64,000 nt of DNA, from NCBI GenBank assembly GCA_030867875.1, contig JAOWCC010000091.1, positions 744,001 to 808,000 on the forward strand, written 5' to 3'. Below the pieces are notes generated by a model. It worked only from the letters and a program-made list of their open reading frames with translations, did not search any database and was not told the DNA's origin. The position numbers and the translations under genes are program-made. Below are positions 44,639 through 56,962 of the stretch, piece after piece. The DNA is from Actinernus sp. WN-2022. Taxonomy: Eukaryota > Cnidaria > Anthozoa > Actiniaria > Actinernidae. How positions within the stretch are numbered: the stretch's first letter is position 1; every line of letters starts with the position of its first letter.

Positions 44639-46433
44639 ATTGATGTAAAACCAAAGCAAACCAGCGCAAACGAAGCTCACAAACTCGGAGAACTAACTTC
44701 TAGAAACGCCCCGCCAAAAGAACGAACCAAAGGTTTTCCCGCCGAAAATGGATCCGCTGACCAATAAAATCGCATATGAACAAAGAACAGCAGTCCCGGA
44801 TGTAAATAGCCTGTGGCATTATGGGATCGAATTTAAAGGGACTTATAGTTTTACGTGACGACTTTACAGAAGTTCTAAGCTTTTTATTTTAGAATACGGC
44901 TAGCATGTCTCTTTCTGTGTGTTACTGCAAAGACTCCGAGCAGGCAAGAGATATTTCAAGATTTTGCGACCCACATGTGCACTGGCCGTGTGATAAATGT
45001 CACGGAAAAGCAGTCTGGAGAATGACAGCATGGCAAGAAAGTACAAATCTTTCATTTCTGCCAAGCAATGCTGCAGACACGAGAACAAGCTACTAAGAGT
45101 ATATGTTTGTTCATATATCTTTTTAAACTGTTCGTCGATTGTGAAAAGTCGTACTCGTTGTCGTACTCGTACTCGAATCTGAAACTCCCTAATGATGGCG
45201 ACCACTTGAAAGTAAAAGAAATCTCAGACGAACAAAGTGATTCAGTACATGACGATGAAGAAATGGAATACTTAGAGGTTCAAGATCGGTATGATAAACA
45301 TGCCCCTGGCTCGCCAATACTAAATCAAGCTGGATTGGCTGATGACGTCAGTGCCAGTAGTGCTTGTAGTGGTATAAACGATCATAATTTTGACCCGGAA
45401 GAAGTGCAGTCCGATTCAGACAGAGTCAAAGAGTTTGTGGAAGATGCAGTCAGTCGCTTGCTTGAATTAAAGGGCAAGTTAAACTGTTCTATAAATAGTT
45501 TTGAAAAACTTCTAGCATGGGGGCGGTCATTACATGCATCAGGCAATGAGGTGCTGCTAGACATTGGCCTGACAACTGGTATAATGTACAAGCACTTCTG
45601 AAGGAAATTGGATTTGCTGTGCCAAAACTTTACCGGGTGTGTTTAAGTTCAGAACACCCCCGCCATTATGGTCTCATGGAAATGCAAACTGATGTATGCC
45701 CTCACTATGGCCAACCAGGCAACATGCCCTTCTACTATTTGAGTTTGGTAGAAAAAGTAAGGTTGTGGTGCTCTTCGCCTGAAATATGCCAGAGAATGAC
45801 AGCACACTGGTCAGAGAGAGCGCATTGGATGCCTGAAGAAGCAAGGGAAGGATGGGGTGGCATTTGAAAAAAGAACTCTGGGATGGAACAACATTTGCAG
45901 AACGGTCATATTTTTGGGACCCTGATAAATGCTTTATTCTACCAGTTAGATGCCCTTTTGATGGTTGCATGAACATTTTGTCATCTAAGGAGATAATGCA
46001 GTCACCTTTGAAGGACCAATTTACAAGAATAAGAAGTTTAACCTGTGATGAATGTGGAACTTCCTTTGAGCATTGTCCCAAAGAAGTGAGAGGTAATCCA
46101 CGCAACATTGACTATTGTGGTAAGAGTGGTTTGTTTGGTACCAGTCCTTAACGTGATACAGTGGAACCCTGTATTTATATGATAAAGAGTAAAATGGATG
46201 AAAATCTATAGATTTTCATATGTTGGGGTAGGGGCATGTAAAAGTGGCCATATTAATGAGTCGGTCATATTATTTGAGAGGCCTTATCAATGGGTTGCCA
46301 CAAGGCAGCGTTCTTTTGTATTTCAATTGAAGAGAGGATGAAGTTTAATTTGGGCCCTTCAAAATAAGGTTAATGTACCTTGGAGGTTATTGTGATTTTA
46401 AGGTGGCCCACAGGTACATTGTAATGTAATCTA

Positions 46434-46501
46434 ACCTCCCGGTTAGCTCAGTGGTTAAGCTCCGGTCTGTCGAGCGGGAGGTCGCGGGTTCAAAACCCCG
46501 G

Positions 46502-46540
<39 letters not shown>

Positions 46541-46712
46541 GGTGCTGCCTTTGTGAACCAACTGCAAATGGTTAGACCTTCACGTCTTCTCGGATAAGGA
46601 CGTAAAATCGTAGGTCCACTGACATGGCGGAGACAAGCCTCGCAGGGGACCTTGAGTCCTATTGTTTGTTTCCCGTGGCGTTACGCCCAAATGTTGTAAA
46701 TAAAATAAAAAA
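46434..46712 (+). mobile_element. tRNA-derived SINE
   Basis: The head carries RNA polymerase III boxes: box A ttagctcagtgg (46443-46454) and box B ggttcaaaacc (46487-46497), with a ggaggtcgcg variable region between them. The acceptor stem does not pair cleanly, so it is not a working tRNA gene. The body (actcagggtcttaaaataac, ttctcggataaggacg) and an A/T-rich tail (taaataaaataaaa, to about 46712) complete a SINE. It lies in an intron of the CACTA-like gene. I recall this body from coral SINEs, unconfirmed. Confidence 0.8.
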
Positions 46713-46715
46713 TAA

Positions 46716-46819
46716 ATTATTCCAGAATTCTAACCCTATTTTATTTGCACCGTTACATGTTCGTTTTCTGCTCAATCTCTGTAAAACTTTGAAATTCGCA
46801 GTTAGAATTCTGGAATAAT
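46716..46819. repeat. Inverted repeat with 19-bp perfect arms
   Basis: attattccagaattctaac (46716-46734) pairs exactly with gttagaattctggaataat (46801-46819). The spacer is 66 bp, and the whole looks like a minimal MITE immediately after the SINE tail. Confidence 0.75.
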
Positions 46820-47723
46820 TACCTGCAGGCCACCTTCACAGTACAAAACAACAGGGTTTTGCATTTTCTAATATAGATACAGAATTGTGAAGAATGAGTG
46901 CCCCTTATAAATACCACCTAAGCTCACTTTGTTATCCTTCTTCAAGTCATCAGAAATATCCAGGGGATAAAATGAAACCAGAATATTTAAGTGTTGTATA
47001 TTTCTGCTCTACTGCACAGTATTATAACCAGAGTTAACCGTGTACACCTTTTTGGCTTCTAAAGGTCTCCCCATAAACACTCTCTTACCAATTTATTTTC
47101 ACAAACAGTACTGTTTGAATCCCAGTTTGGGCCATGTTACACGAGGCATGAAATAGTAGAGCTACTAATTTTAATTTTTGACAACATTGCAAAACATGTT
47201 GCGGTATGTGATTTTTTTTTGGCTGTTTGAGAAAAAAATCCCAGCCGATCTCAAGATGACATAATTCTAAAGCTTGAATTTTCGTACACAATGATGAATT
47301 ATTTTCAAACTTCCACATCCTAATTGCCATGTAAATAAAATAATAGATACCAGTAATATGAAGAAATTATTCTAATTTATGCACATAATAGACATGGCCC
47401 AAGCGAATGCCTTCATACTTACGTATTATAATCTTCATTACGTGCCAACTAGGATGAAGGAGTTTGAAGATCATTCATCATTAGTCATCATTAGTAACAT
47501 CCATAGTAATTTCTTTCCTCATGCATTACTCATTAACAAAGAAAATATTATACAACAATAGCTAAAGGGATTCGAGTTGGGAAAACAAATGCGGCAAGCG
47601 GAAAAGGCCTATCGATCATTGATTGATTGGTTTTTAATAACAACTGCTATATATTATTCAACTTGCAGGCCACTGGGATGGCTGGCAGCCCTTTTCTGGC
47701 TCAGCTAAAGGGTGTGGAGCAAT

Positions 47724-49397
47724 AGCGTTGCGCACAGATGACGTCACAAAATGTAGACCCCCCGCCAAGACTCAGACAAATTTACCACTTTTCGCGTTAG
47801 AACTTACAAGAATTGACCAGCACTTCAGTTTGTCGTCTGACTATTCTACCAGAAATGACGGCTTTCCTGCAATATATTTCGAAAGAAAACCTGATGATTG
47901 TACTGTCGAACAGCTTAAACGTTGGCTAAAATACAGAGGATTGAAACAAAGCGACAAACGGCGATCTTATCAAGCGAGTTTCGAGTCTGGGGAGTGGGGG
48001 TGCAAAGATGGCGTGAAATACAGTGTTTGTATGGGAATCCGATGCCAAATAATTTTCGTCAAATCGAATTTCGGAAATATTCACTGTCTGCAAACTTAAG
48101 ATACCAGGTAAGAGATTAACTGATCAAAATGTGAGGGATGTAGTTGTACTGGGAAGCGTGCAATCGTGGCATCGGATTCCCATACAAACACTGTATTTCG
48201 CGCCATGTTTCCCCGGCTCCTACAAGCCTAGAGTGGTCAGTGGAAATTATCTTGGACTGGCCTATTCGTTGCCGTAAACCACGTTTAATATAGTCAAGCT
48301 CTAACTGAATCCCAAACTTATCTTTTCCCATTGAATATCGTTGTAAGACTTCACCTAAACTTTGAAAAGTCAGGTTTTCCGTAAGAGATTCATCGGCGAA
48401 TGCGAATATTGACTATATATTGTAGCCAGCAAGTAACTTAATATTTGAAATTCTTTAAAATTAAATTCATCGGAGACCAAAGCTAATGTAATGGGTGGAA
48501 AAAAGATACCAACTGTGCAAGATTTTGAACAGACTAACAAAAGTACGAGCTAATCATTTATGGTTCGACAAAGCTTCACAGACAAATGTGCCCGGAATTA
48601 TATTTTCTCTGTAATATTTCTCTGTACAAATGATATTTTTGTTTGCAAATTTATAGCTTTGTAAGAAAAAACAAATTACCCTAAAATTAAGCAGTCTTGC
48701 TTTATATGTTGGTGTGCTCTTTCAAGCTATTATATTATGTTTTGCATTTGTCGAGTTTTCAAATTACCTGCAAGATACCCATTCCGTGCGACATTTCGAA
48801 AATAATTTTAAAACTTCATTTGTGTTCGTAAAATAAATCAAACCATTGTAGATGACGAACATGAGTCAGTTCGCTTCAAAACTTTACTTCAAATCCATAA
48901 ATTCAAGTAAACTATGGTTGAACTGTAATTCCTTCTCGCTATGTTTACTGGCGGGTAGTGTATTTCAATGCACTTGTCTCGTTATTATTCTGTGTTTTTG
49001 AAGTCTCCTGTACAAACATTTATCCAACGCTGACATTTCTCACTGAGTTTTGGAACGGAAAAGCACTGAGAAAAGATGAGAAACTCTGCTAGCGGTGTAC
49101 CAATCGATACTTCCATCTCTGAGAGGATATCTCTTTGACCGATTTATGAAGGTTTGTATACATCTAGAGTAACTCTTATATATCCCCCAGCAACAGTTCT
49201 TGGTAGTTACCATTACTGATATGACTGGGAATCTTATTTCAGGTATTTCTTCTTTTTTTGATCGAAAAACCTATGAATCATGTCCTAACACGACTCTCAA
49301 AGTCACTGAAATACTGTAAACAGCCGCGTGTGTTTGTCTGATTTTTGCGGGGGGTCTCTTTTCAGACAATCTATTTTTAGTAACTGTGCGCAGCGCT
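47724..49397. mobile_element. Internally deleted ISL2EU-type transposon nested in CACTA-like exon
   Basis: Ends AGCGTTGCGCACAG (47724-47737) and the complement of AGCGCTGCGCACAG (49384-49397) match at 13 of 14 positions. AT lies immediately outside both (47722-47723, 49398-49399). With the element and one AT removed, the CACTA-like reading frame continues as CGAIEIS, so the insertion boundaries are firm. At the left end a frame reads a SAP-like segment (DDCTVEQLKRWLKYRGLK, about 47893-47947), as expected at the start of a YqaJ gene; the remainder of that gene and the transposase are missing. Most of the interior (48.3-49.3 kb) has no recognisable coding sequence. Confidence 0.82.
48001..48218. 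repeat. Inverted repeat inside the nested element
   Basis: The segment gatggcgtgaaatacagtgt through ttgtatgggaatccgatgcc (about 48007-48047) recurs inverted at about 48169-48212, with a ~120-bp spacer. It may be a rearrangement scar from internal deletion. Confidence 0.7.
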
Positions 49398-52097
49398 ATT
49401 GAAATATCGATTGCTACTATGTCTAAACATGACAGATGTCACAAAGAAGAACCGTACGTTATAGGCTTTGTTCCCAACTATCTGATTCCTAAGAAGAGAA
49501 GTAATGCATTGGATCCATTCTTTGAGCCACTTGTCAGGGGGTTAGAAAGTGGCTTCATCAATGGGATTGCTGTAAACTATGCATTTGTAATAGCAAATAA
49601 GCCCACTGGAAACACAGTAGTGAAGCATCTTCTTCTTTGCTGGAAGGGAGACCATAGTGGACAGTGTGAGTCTGGTCAATTAATAAGATGCGGAAAGAAA
49701 GGCTGTCGCCGCTGTCATTTGGAATCTGTATGGGTTCCAGATGCTAATCATTACTACTTCCCCTATTTTAGGAAGCAATGGCGCTACTCGAATGAGCCAA
49801 AATGCTATCTGGATGATTTAAGCGTAGTTAAAGATGTCGATCAAGAAGAGCGTATTAGTGTCAAGCAAACAAAGGCTAAGGAGTGTGGCTATACTAGTCT
49901 TTCGATCTTTCACAGGCTGAATCCATTGTATGGGTTCTTATATGATGAAGATCTAGTATTCGATTAGATGCATGTTATTGCCCTCAATGTTGTAAAACAC
50001 CACATACAGCTCTACCTGAATAATGAGAATGAAGAGTTTGATATTGATTGGAAAGAAGTGGATCAACGTCTTAATTCCTTTCCTTGGACAAAAGAACACA
50101 AGAGGGGAAGGTACCTGCAAATATAGCAACTCGGTATAACTTCTGGAAAGCAGAGGACCTTATCAGATTTGCTTTTCCAGCAGCTGAGGTATGCTTTCTT
50201 GGGATGCTAAGTGACACTCAATATGATATCCTTGTGTGCCTTTCACGAATTGTGGAATACATGGTGAATCACTCAAGGAATGGGTGGACAGAGACCGCAG
50301 CAGTAACATTCCATGAAATGTGCTTGAGATATGGATCACTGATTTAGGAGACATATGGCTTGAATAGGTGTGTGATCACTCTGCATAGCCTTTTGCACCT
50401 CACAGAGGACATTTGTCACTTCAGCTCTTTGGACAACTATTCATGTTGGACTGAAGAGAGAGCAGTGAGTACCTACATCAGGAAGTCAAACAATCACAAG
50501 AACATTGAGGATACCTTTGCGCACAGTGAAGCTAGACGTGAATTTCTTAAATCCAGACGCAGCAAGCAAGCACCTGCAGCTGTACAGTCTACTGATCCAT
50601 CTAGGGACTCTGATAAGGTAGTCTTATTTTTAGCTATTCCAGATTAAACATTAGTAAAACTAAATTGCACAAAATTGTAAAAATGTAGTGAATTATGTAA
50701 AGTGCAAAGGGAAAAATTCAATTCACGCTTTCGCTATTTTAAAACTAAATTGTACAGATTTGTATTTAACGGAAATAATACTTGCACTCTAGTTATGATT
50801 GCTTTGCTTAATTTGAAATAACATAATCTCCAAATTAGTTTTGCTAATGCAAAACGTTTTTGTAATGACAATTGCTAAGATTGATTGGATGCGATTTGCT
50901 ATAAACAAATAAATAACTTATGGTGGCAACAATTGTTTTGTTTTGTTTTGGGGATCTTTGCCCTAAATCCATAGATTGGTACTGTAAAAAAGTGTTTAGG
51001 TATAATTCGACTTTCTATTGTGTCATCTGAAATTTGTTCTGGTTTTATCATCAGTTTGTGTTCAACATCTGTTGTTTACATTTTTAGGCTTGGGCTTGTT
51101 CACTCAAAGCTGCTAAAGATCTCCTCAAACAAGTCAGTGATGCCAATTCTGCAAGTGCATTAAATGATGGAGTCATTGTAGGGGGGCGCACGATGTGTGA
51201 GATGACTACTCATCATAGAACAGAGATTAGTAATATGAAGCGTGTACCTGTTGATGATGTTGCAAAGATTGCATGGGTAGCTAAAAACCTATGGAAGCCA
51301 ACCGACAGATTTGGGGGACTACTATACAGAATAGGAGAACATGTCATGTTTACACATCCCGATGAAGGTGACACTGTACTTCGACTAACAAAGTTTGTTT
51401 CACTGCATGTAGCTGGCCGGCCACTTTTATGTTGTTAATGGCATAGAGTTTGAATACAGCGAAGAGCAGATCAGTCACTTCCGGCAAGTAAAAGCAACTG
51501 ACAGGCTAGTCCTACTCCAGTCTTCATTTATCAGCAGGAAAGTGATGCTTTTCAAGAACCTAAAGGAACCTGATGTTCATAGGCAAGGAGATACACACAT
51601 AGTAATAGACTTTATGCGTCGTGTGTTTCCAGTTACTGAAGGTACTTTTGCTATCCCCTACTACCCAGAACTACATGACATGGTAGATGTGAAAGGAAAC
51701 GCTGAATTTGGAAGGCGCATGTTATCGCATTTTCTCTTAGAACGAAGACAGTCAATGCAAAGTTCTTTGTGGAACATCCCGTAGAAAGAAATATGTGGAT
51801 CCCTGAAAACAGCCCTGTGCAGGTTATCCACTTTTCAAGCATCTTAAAATCAAGCAGCGGACATTGGCTAGTCAGTCTTGTTCGGTGGATGGAGAATGAC
51901 GACCAGTGATATGGAAGTTACGGACTATAAGTCAACGTCTTAAATTCACACCACCAGACAGAATATCACCAATGTGGATACAGTATGCCAATTAATGAAC
52001 ATCGTGATTTGTCAGTGGCGAGCATTTGCGTTTTCAAATCACATTGATCTGTGAGACGCTGATAAATCAAGATACTTTGCAAAAATCGAATTCGATA

Positions 52098-52310
52098 TAC
52101 CAATATTAGTACACATGTAGTGAAGACATAGGACAATTTACTAACATTATACCAAACGTTTACCAATATTGGTAAACATGTAGTGAAGACATGAGACAAT
52201 TTACCAACATTATACCAAACGATTACCAATATTGGTAAACATGTAGTGATGGCATGGGACAATTTACCAACATTATACCAAAGAATTACCAATATTGGTG
52301 AATATAAGTT
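52098..52310. repeat. 63-bp tandem repeat, 3.3 copies
   Basis: Units start ccaatattggtaaacatgta and end cattataccaaacgatta. Copies begin at about 52101, 52164, 52227 and 52290 (partial). Because 63 is a multiple of three, the complement reads as an artificial repeat-protein ORF (51966-52331). The palindrome taccaatattggta resembles the end of the transposon starting at 52327, so the array may be an expanded subterminal repeat of that element or of the CACTA-like element. Confidence 0.82.
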
Positions 52311-52456
52311 TTTAAAGGTTAAATATACCAATAGTTTCCCAATATTAAAGTCACGTCTACCAATACGCCGCTCTCATAATGGCCGACGGAGAGTTAGGCC
52401 TGGGAACGAATGCATGAAAACGAGGTCACCCAGTCATAATATCACAAAAGTAAAAC

Positions 52457-54520
52457 ATGGCGTCAAGCAACATTTCTTCGAATACAACATCTTCAAGTGC
52501 GATTTCTCTATCAGAAAACGATATACCAGGTGCATCTCTTCATGGCCGTAAGCCCGAGGAGTTAAAAAATGAAGAGTTAAAGTTTTGGCTGAAGTGCCGT
52601 GGAGATAAAGGGAAAGGTCTCAAAACAAAAGCTCAGCTCGTGAAAAGGTTAGTAAGAATCGCTGATAAAGCTGGCTGAAAACGTCTATTCGAGTATTTAG
52701 AATTAACAAAGGTTTTTATATGTTCACAGGGTATACGAATACATCAGAACTGGTAGGGATAAGGATATTGTGGACCCAGACCCACACCACTTATACAGTC
52801 GAAGAAAAGAAATCGATATCACAAGCGTTGACACGACTGTCGACCGACCCACAGTCACAGAACGCGTGAAGTTTCCTAGCGATGCCGATGGTTGGGGAAA
52901 ATCACTCGAACAGATGCCAATGTTCTCCAGAGCTGACATGAACCGTCATATAACGAATTCCGGGAAGAACATTGCGAACAAAGACCATCATTCTATCCCA
53001 ACCGGCTTAAGAAAAGCCAAAACATTCCTGGAAGATGAATATCTGGAAGAAATCCGTTGCTTCAGCGATCAAATATTTTTTACTTCAAAGCGAAGTGTTG
53101 TCACAGCTTCAGGAAGAACGATCCCCCACATAATTTAAAACTAGCTTTATGTGTTCTATCTGGGGAAGTACAAATTGCAAATTGTTCCTGTGTAGCAGGG
53201 AATGTCGGTTACTGCAACCATATCTTGGCCTTGATGTTCAAGGTATGCAAGTTTTCTCTCTTCGCCTGTAAATGTACTGAGGATCTGTGCCAAGAGGATG
53301 ACCAACAAGAATCAATGGCCTGTACTTCACAGCTACAACAGTGGCACATCAAAGGTGGAGGATCAAACATTGGGCCAGAACCAGTTATGGAGGTCATAGT
53401 AAATAAAACAAAACTTGATGAGTCAAGGTCCAGGTCTGGTGTGAAATCACTTATCTATGAAGCCAGGATGAAAACCAGCCATGATGCCAATGCAGAGCAA
53501 AAATTCAAAGAGGAACTTAACAAAATAAGCCCAAGTGTTGGTTTTGCACAAATGATTTGTGATAAAGATCGACAAGAGAATAATGTAAACATTGAAACCA
53601 GGTTTGGAGATTGTCAAGTTGGATCCTACCTGTCATATCAGGTAGGTTTTACAGAATCAAACTTCAAAGCCACATCTGATATTGATACTATTCCAAGAAT
53701 GCCGATTGTTAATGAACAGCCTCTGACCTTCCCACGGTTTCCTTTGAGGAACACACAGGAAATTATTCTCCCAGACAATTTATCAAGTGAAGAAATGAGA
53801 GTCGTAGATAAAATTCGGTTGAATGATGATGAAATTAATAAAATAGAGGTTGAAACAAGAAAACAATCAGAATGTGGGAAATGGAAACAAGAGCGCAAAT
53901 ACAGATTCACAGCCTCCCGATTTCATTTGATATCCAAACGCAAAAGAAGTCATGATACATTTGCTGAGAGTTTAATGAACCCAAAAGAAATTTCATCAAA
54001 GTACCTGGATCATGGAAAAAGATATGAACAAATTGCTCTAATTGAATACCAAAAATTCATGTTCAAAAGAAAAACACCAGTTCAAGTGCTACATAGTGGG
54101 TTTGTTGTGTGTAAAACATGCCCGATTCTTGGTGCTAGCCCCGATGGCAAGGTGATCGACCAAGGATGTTCAGATTATTTTGGTCTTGTTGAGGTGAAAT
54201 GCCCCTATACCAAGTTTCATGTGACTCCACTTGATGCTTGCTCTGATGATAAGTTTTGCATGGAAAAAAACAGATGACAGTCAGTGTAAGTTAAAGGAAA
54301 CCCATCCATATTATGCTCAAGTCCAAGGAAAATGGGGGTAACAGGAGCACAATGGTGCGATTTCATAGTGTATACAAAGGTTGGCATTTATGTACAAAGG
54401 ATTCCCTTTAACTCTAACTTCTGGAAACAGCTCAAACAGGATCTTACATCATATTACTTTGAACACTTTATTAAATTTGCTGCTGTTGATTTATTAAAAG
54501 TGAGCAGTGTAGCTGATTAA
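52457..54520 (+). pseudogene. SAP-SWIM-YqaJ nuclease gene, three homopolymer frameshifts
   Basis: ATG 52457 starts a SAP-like domain (ELKNEELKFWLKCRGDKGKG). The first intron (about 52648-52730) runs from donor GTTAGTAAG to acceptor gttcacag, joining in frame to VYEYIRTGRDKDIVDPDPH. After a frame change near 53083 (a T-run) comes a SWIM finger (CSCVAGNVGYCNHILALM). A YqaJ-type core follows with RYEQIALIEYQKFM, GASPDGKVID and GLVEVKCPY, holding the D and E-x-K residues. A second frame change near 54267 (A-run) and a third near 54331 (A-run) separate the HPYYAQVQGK block and C-terminus, ending 54520. Unlike the 26-32 kb partner it has a SAP domain and no PHD or Ulp1 part. Confidence 0.78.
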
Positions 54521-55154
54521 AGGGATAAGTTTTAAGGAATGTTTAGTATTACAGTTACTAAATCTGTGCACTATAAATAGAGTTGAGACAATAAACCCAG
54601 GAAAAAGTACTAACTTCGTTAATGTGAAATAGCACTAATTAAACAATGGGAAACATAGGATTTTGTAATATTTAGTACTATTTAGGTTTTATACTTTTTC
54701 AAAGGTTTAGTGTCTGCACTCCAGTACTTTTTAGTGTTAAATACAAATAAATCTATTGGTTTCTATTGTTTCAATAGTGCTATATATCTACGTAGAGACC
54801 AATACAAATTAGTGCAAAGTATTGTATGTATTTAACATTTGCACTCCATAGTCAATTAATTATATTTTGATTGACTCGATAATCTGTAGCTTGTTAATTA
54901 TTAGCATAATTTAAGTACCATTAAATGATCATTTTGAAATAAGCAAGACAACACTTGAACCCTAATTAAATGCAAAATAGTAAACAATATAATTTGTACA
55001 ACATATTTACAGTTATGTAGTAAAACAGAAATAGAAAAATATTTGTAATGTGATCACTATGCCTTCATATACTACAACTGAAAAGTTGAATAATTAAAGG
55101 ATAATGGTTCATATCTGTAGTAATATGAAGCCATGATATAGATTACCAACTGTT
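54521..55154. other. Convergent intergenic region of the second element
   Basis: AT-rich; no gene. Words such as tgcactccagtac and atttgcactccatag near 54717 and 54836 resemble those of the MITE at 28912-29095, so a related remnant may be present. Confidence 0.35.
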
Positions 55155-56962
55155 TTAAACTGATATTATATTTTGTTGAGCATTACAAAGAATTGCACAA
55201 ACAGACCACATCTGGTTCACCACTCCAAATTGATGAAGGGGGATGACTTTGTCAAAGATGTGGAAATTTTTAATTTTATTGATTGCCCTTTCGATGTGTA
55301 TCCTTAGGCTTGCGATTTCTTGTGTCTTAACAACGTCCTCTGCAGCCATTTGACTGGAACCTCCAAGAAATGGTGGAAGATTTAGTGTAACTCCCAATGG
55401 CAGTAAATCTTGTATCGTGAAGCCTTTATCAGCCATAACTGAATCCTTGTCCTCAAAAGGTAGTTCTAAAAATCCACTCCTTGTGACTATTTCTCTATCA
55501 CTTATGCTCCCTGTATATAGCTGACTGATAAATGTTATGGCACCCCCAGGTGAAATTCCAACTAAACTCTTTAGGGTGGTGTGGTTCTTGTAGCTGCTAA
55601 ACAACTCTCCATTCAGCTGTAGACTACTGGGCATTTGACATTTAATTTCAGTGCAATCTATAATTACCCGTGTTGAGATGTATTTTGCCTTAAAAACCTC
55701 AGGCATTGTAGCATCTGTGACTTCTCTTGAGGGCCATATATTAATTCCACCAAGTTTTAAGTACATAAAATTGATCCACGTTATGAAAATCCTACTAACT
55801 GTAGACAATGATATGTTAAATAGGTAAGCAAGGTGTTCTTCATGGAAGCCTTGTCTCAATCTACACATTACAATACAATACAATACAATATTCTTTATTT
55901 ACAGAGGGAAGACACATTAACCTTACATAGTTATCTAACATGCGGCCCTCTATGTTACAAATAAAACGTAATGGAAAGGAAAGGAAGTATGGGAAAAAAT
56001 TAACGCACGAGCTACAACATTACAAGATATAATGAGTAATTGGAATCAATGTAACGATAATTAATATGTAATAAAATCAAAAACAAAATATACTTACTAG
56101 AACACTATGCGCAATGGAAGGGGCTATGCCCCAATAAATATTCATCAATTGGTTTCAGGCTTCTAGCTCTCCCTCTTTTACTTATGGCAATATCATCAGA
56201 ATCATCTTCATAGTCAACAGATGTATTAGTATTTGAAGACCGCCAATAGTTGATGTTTTCACCCCTCTCACCTGGATCAAGATATCTAAAAGTGGCCATA
56301 AAAACTTCCCAATTCGGAAAGCCCGTATAAAAAGCAGCAGCCGAGTCCTTGGATTTCAGAGAATCGAGTGTAAACAACCTACTTTGGAGTGCTTCATTTC
56401 GTCGCTCTGAATCTCGTAGTTGTGCTTTCAGCTCCTCAATTTCTAGCTCAAGCATTTGTATTTTTTTCTCACCTTCTGCAATCACTTCCGTTTGATATTC
56501 CTCGTGGTCATTGAAAGCAGTCTGTGTACCCACACTAATCTCAAATACTTCCAATGTTTCAATCTGCTGTTCTTCTACAACAATGTCTGTATCACTACGC
56601 TTATCAGAATCATTGTCTTTTGCAAAATTGTTTGAGTTCGGACTTGGAAAAAGCCTTGCTTTTGGTGACTTTCTCTTCCTAGGCGAAGTGCGAATCCACG
56701 CAAATATTGAGGGGACGACGCCAGGTTTCAAAATGTTTTTTCCGGCCAGAGTTTTTCTGATATCATTATCCCTAAAATGTCGAGAGCAAACCGCTGTTGA
56801 ATTAGTGATATTAAAACTTGTGCCCTCATCTCTCCTAATAGCATGTATCCACTTTTTGTTATGGGCTTCTTCAGTAGGAAACTTGTAGAAGGAAATTTTA
56901 CTCCCGTCTTCTTCGCGATAACCTCTCTGTGAACACTGTTGCACGCAGCAATGACTGGGCAT
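55155..56962 (-). pseudogene. THAP-DDE transposase interrupted by a retroposon
   Basis: ATG 56962 begins a THAP finger (CCVQQCSQRGY ... VCSRHF) followed by a basic linker, a GTQTAF motif and a coiled-coil-like stretch (KIQMLELEIEELKAQLRDSE). The frame reads on to PIDEYLL at about 56145, where foreign sequence starts. The gene resumes at about 55866 with VMCRLRQGF and continues through the helix-turn-helix ([13 protein letters not shown]) and catalytic domain: VIIDCTE, VMADKGF and RIHIERAI, with all three DDE acidic residues. It stops at 55155. The insertion (~280 bp) is the obvious break. The protein is a diverged relative of the intact transposase at 26542-28107. Confidence 0.82.
55866..56145 (-). 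mobile_element. Short retroposon insertion with TATTG tail
   Basis: On the - strand the segment begins near a ggggcatagcccc palindrome and ends in a tattgtattgtattgta microsatellite directly before the resumed transposase frame. Such 3' microsatellite tails are typical of CR1/L2/RTE-type LINE fragments and SINEs. The target duplication appears to involve TATTG-like sequence and is ambiguous. Confidence 0.6.

Larger units (their letters stand above)
44905..51905 (+). pseudogene. CACTA (EnSpm)-like transposase gene, split by introns and a nested transposon
   Basis: Coding trace on the + strand. A Cys-rich start (HWPCDKCHGKAVWRMTAW) is followed by an acidic linker (45190-45440). 45440-46120 then runs through a FWDPDKCFILPVRCPFDGCM block to GNPRNIDYC. 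The intron 46121-47668 joins in frame to HWDGWQPFSGSAKGCGA. A transposon interrupts at 47724. 49398-50610 carries the conserved core (YVIGFVPNYLIPKKR, HLLLCWKGDHSGQCE, CGKKGCRRCH, LNVVKHHIQLYL, FPAAEVCFLGML, LHSLLHLTEDICHFS). A further exon starts at 51089. This order resembles cnidarian CACTA-like transposases. Stops at 49966 and 50345, frame changes near 45095, 45600, 45860, 50095 and 51430, and the insertion leave it dead. The termini were not found. Confidence 0.72.

Noticed and set aside
46437..46510. A tRNA gene in the CACTA-like intron
   Set aside because: Box A and box B are present, but the acceptor and T stems pair poorly and a SINE body with an A/T-rich tail follows.
51966..52331. 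A repeat-protein gene on the - strand
   Set aside because: The ORF is the complement of a 63-bp DNA tandem repeat; the open frame follows from the period being divisible by three.
55866..56145. An ordinary intron in the second THAP-DDE gene
   Set aside because: A good donor word exists, but the upstream frame stops before it and the segment ends in a retroposon-type microsatellite tail; relatives have no gap of coding sequence there.
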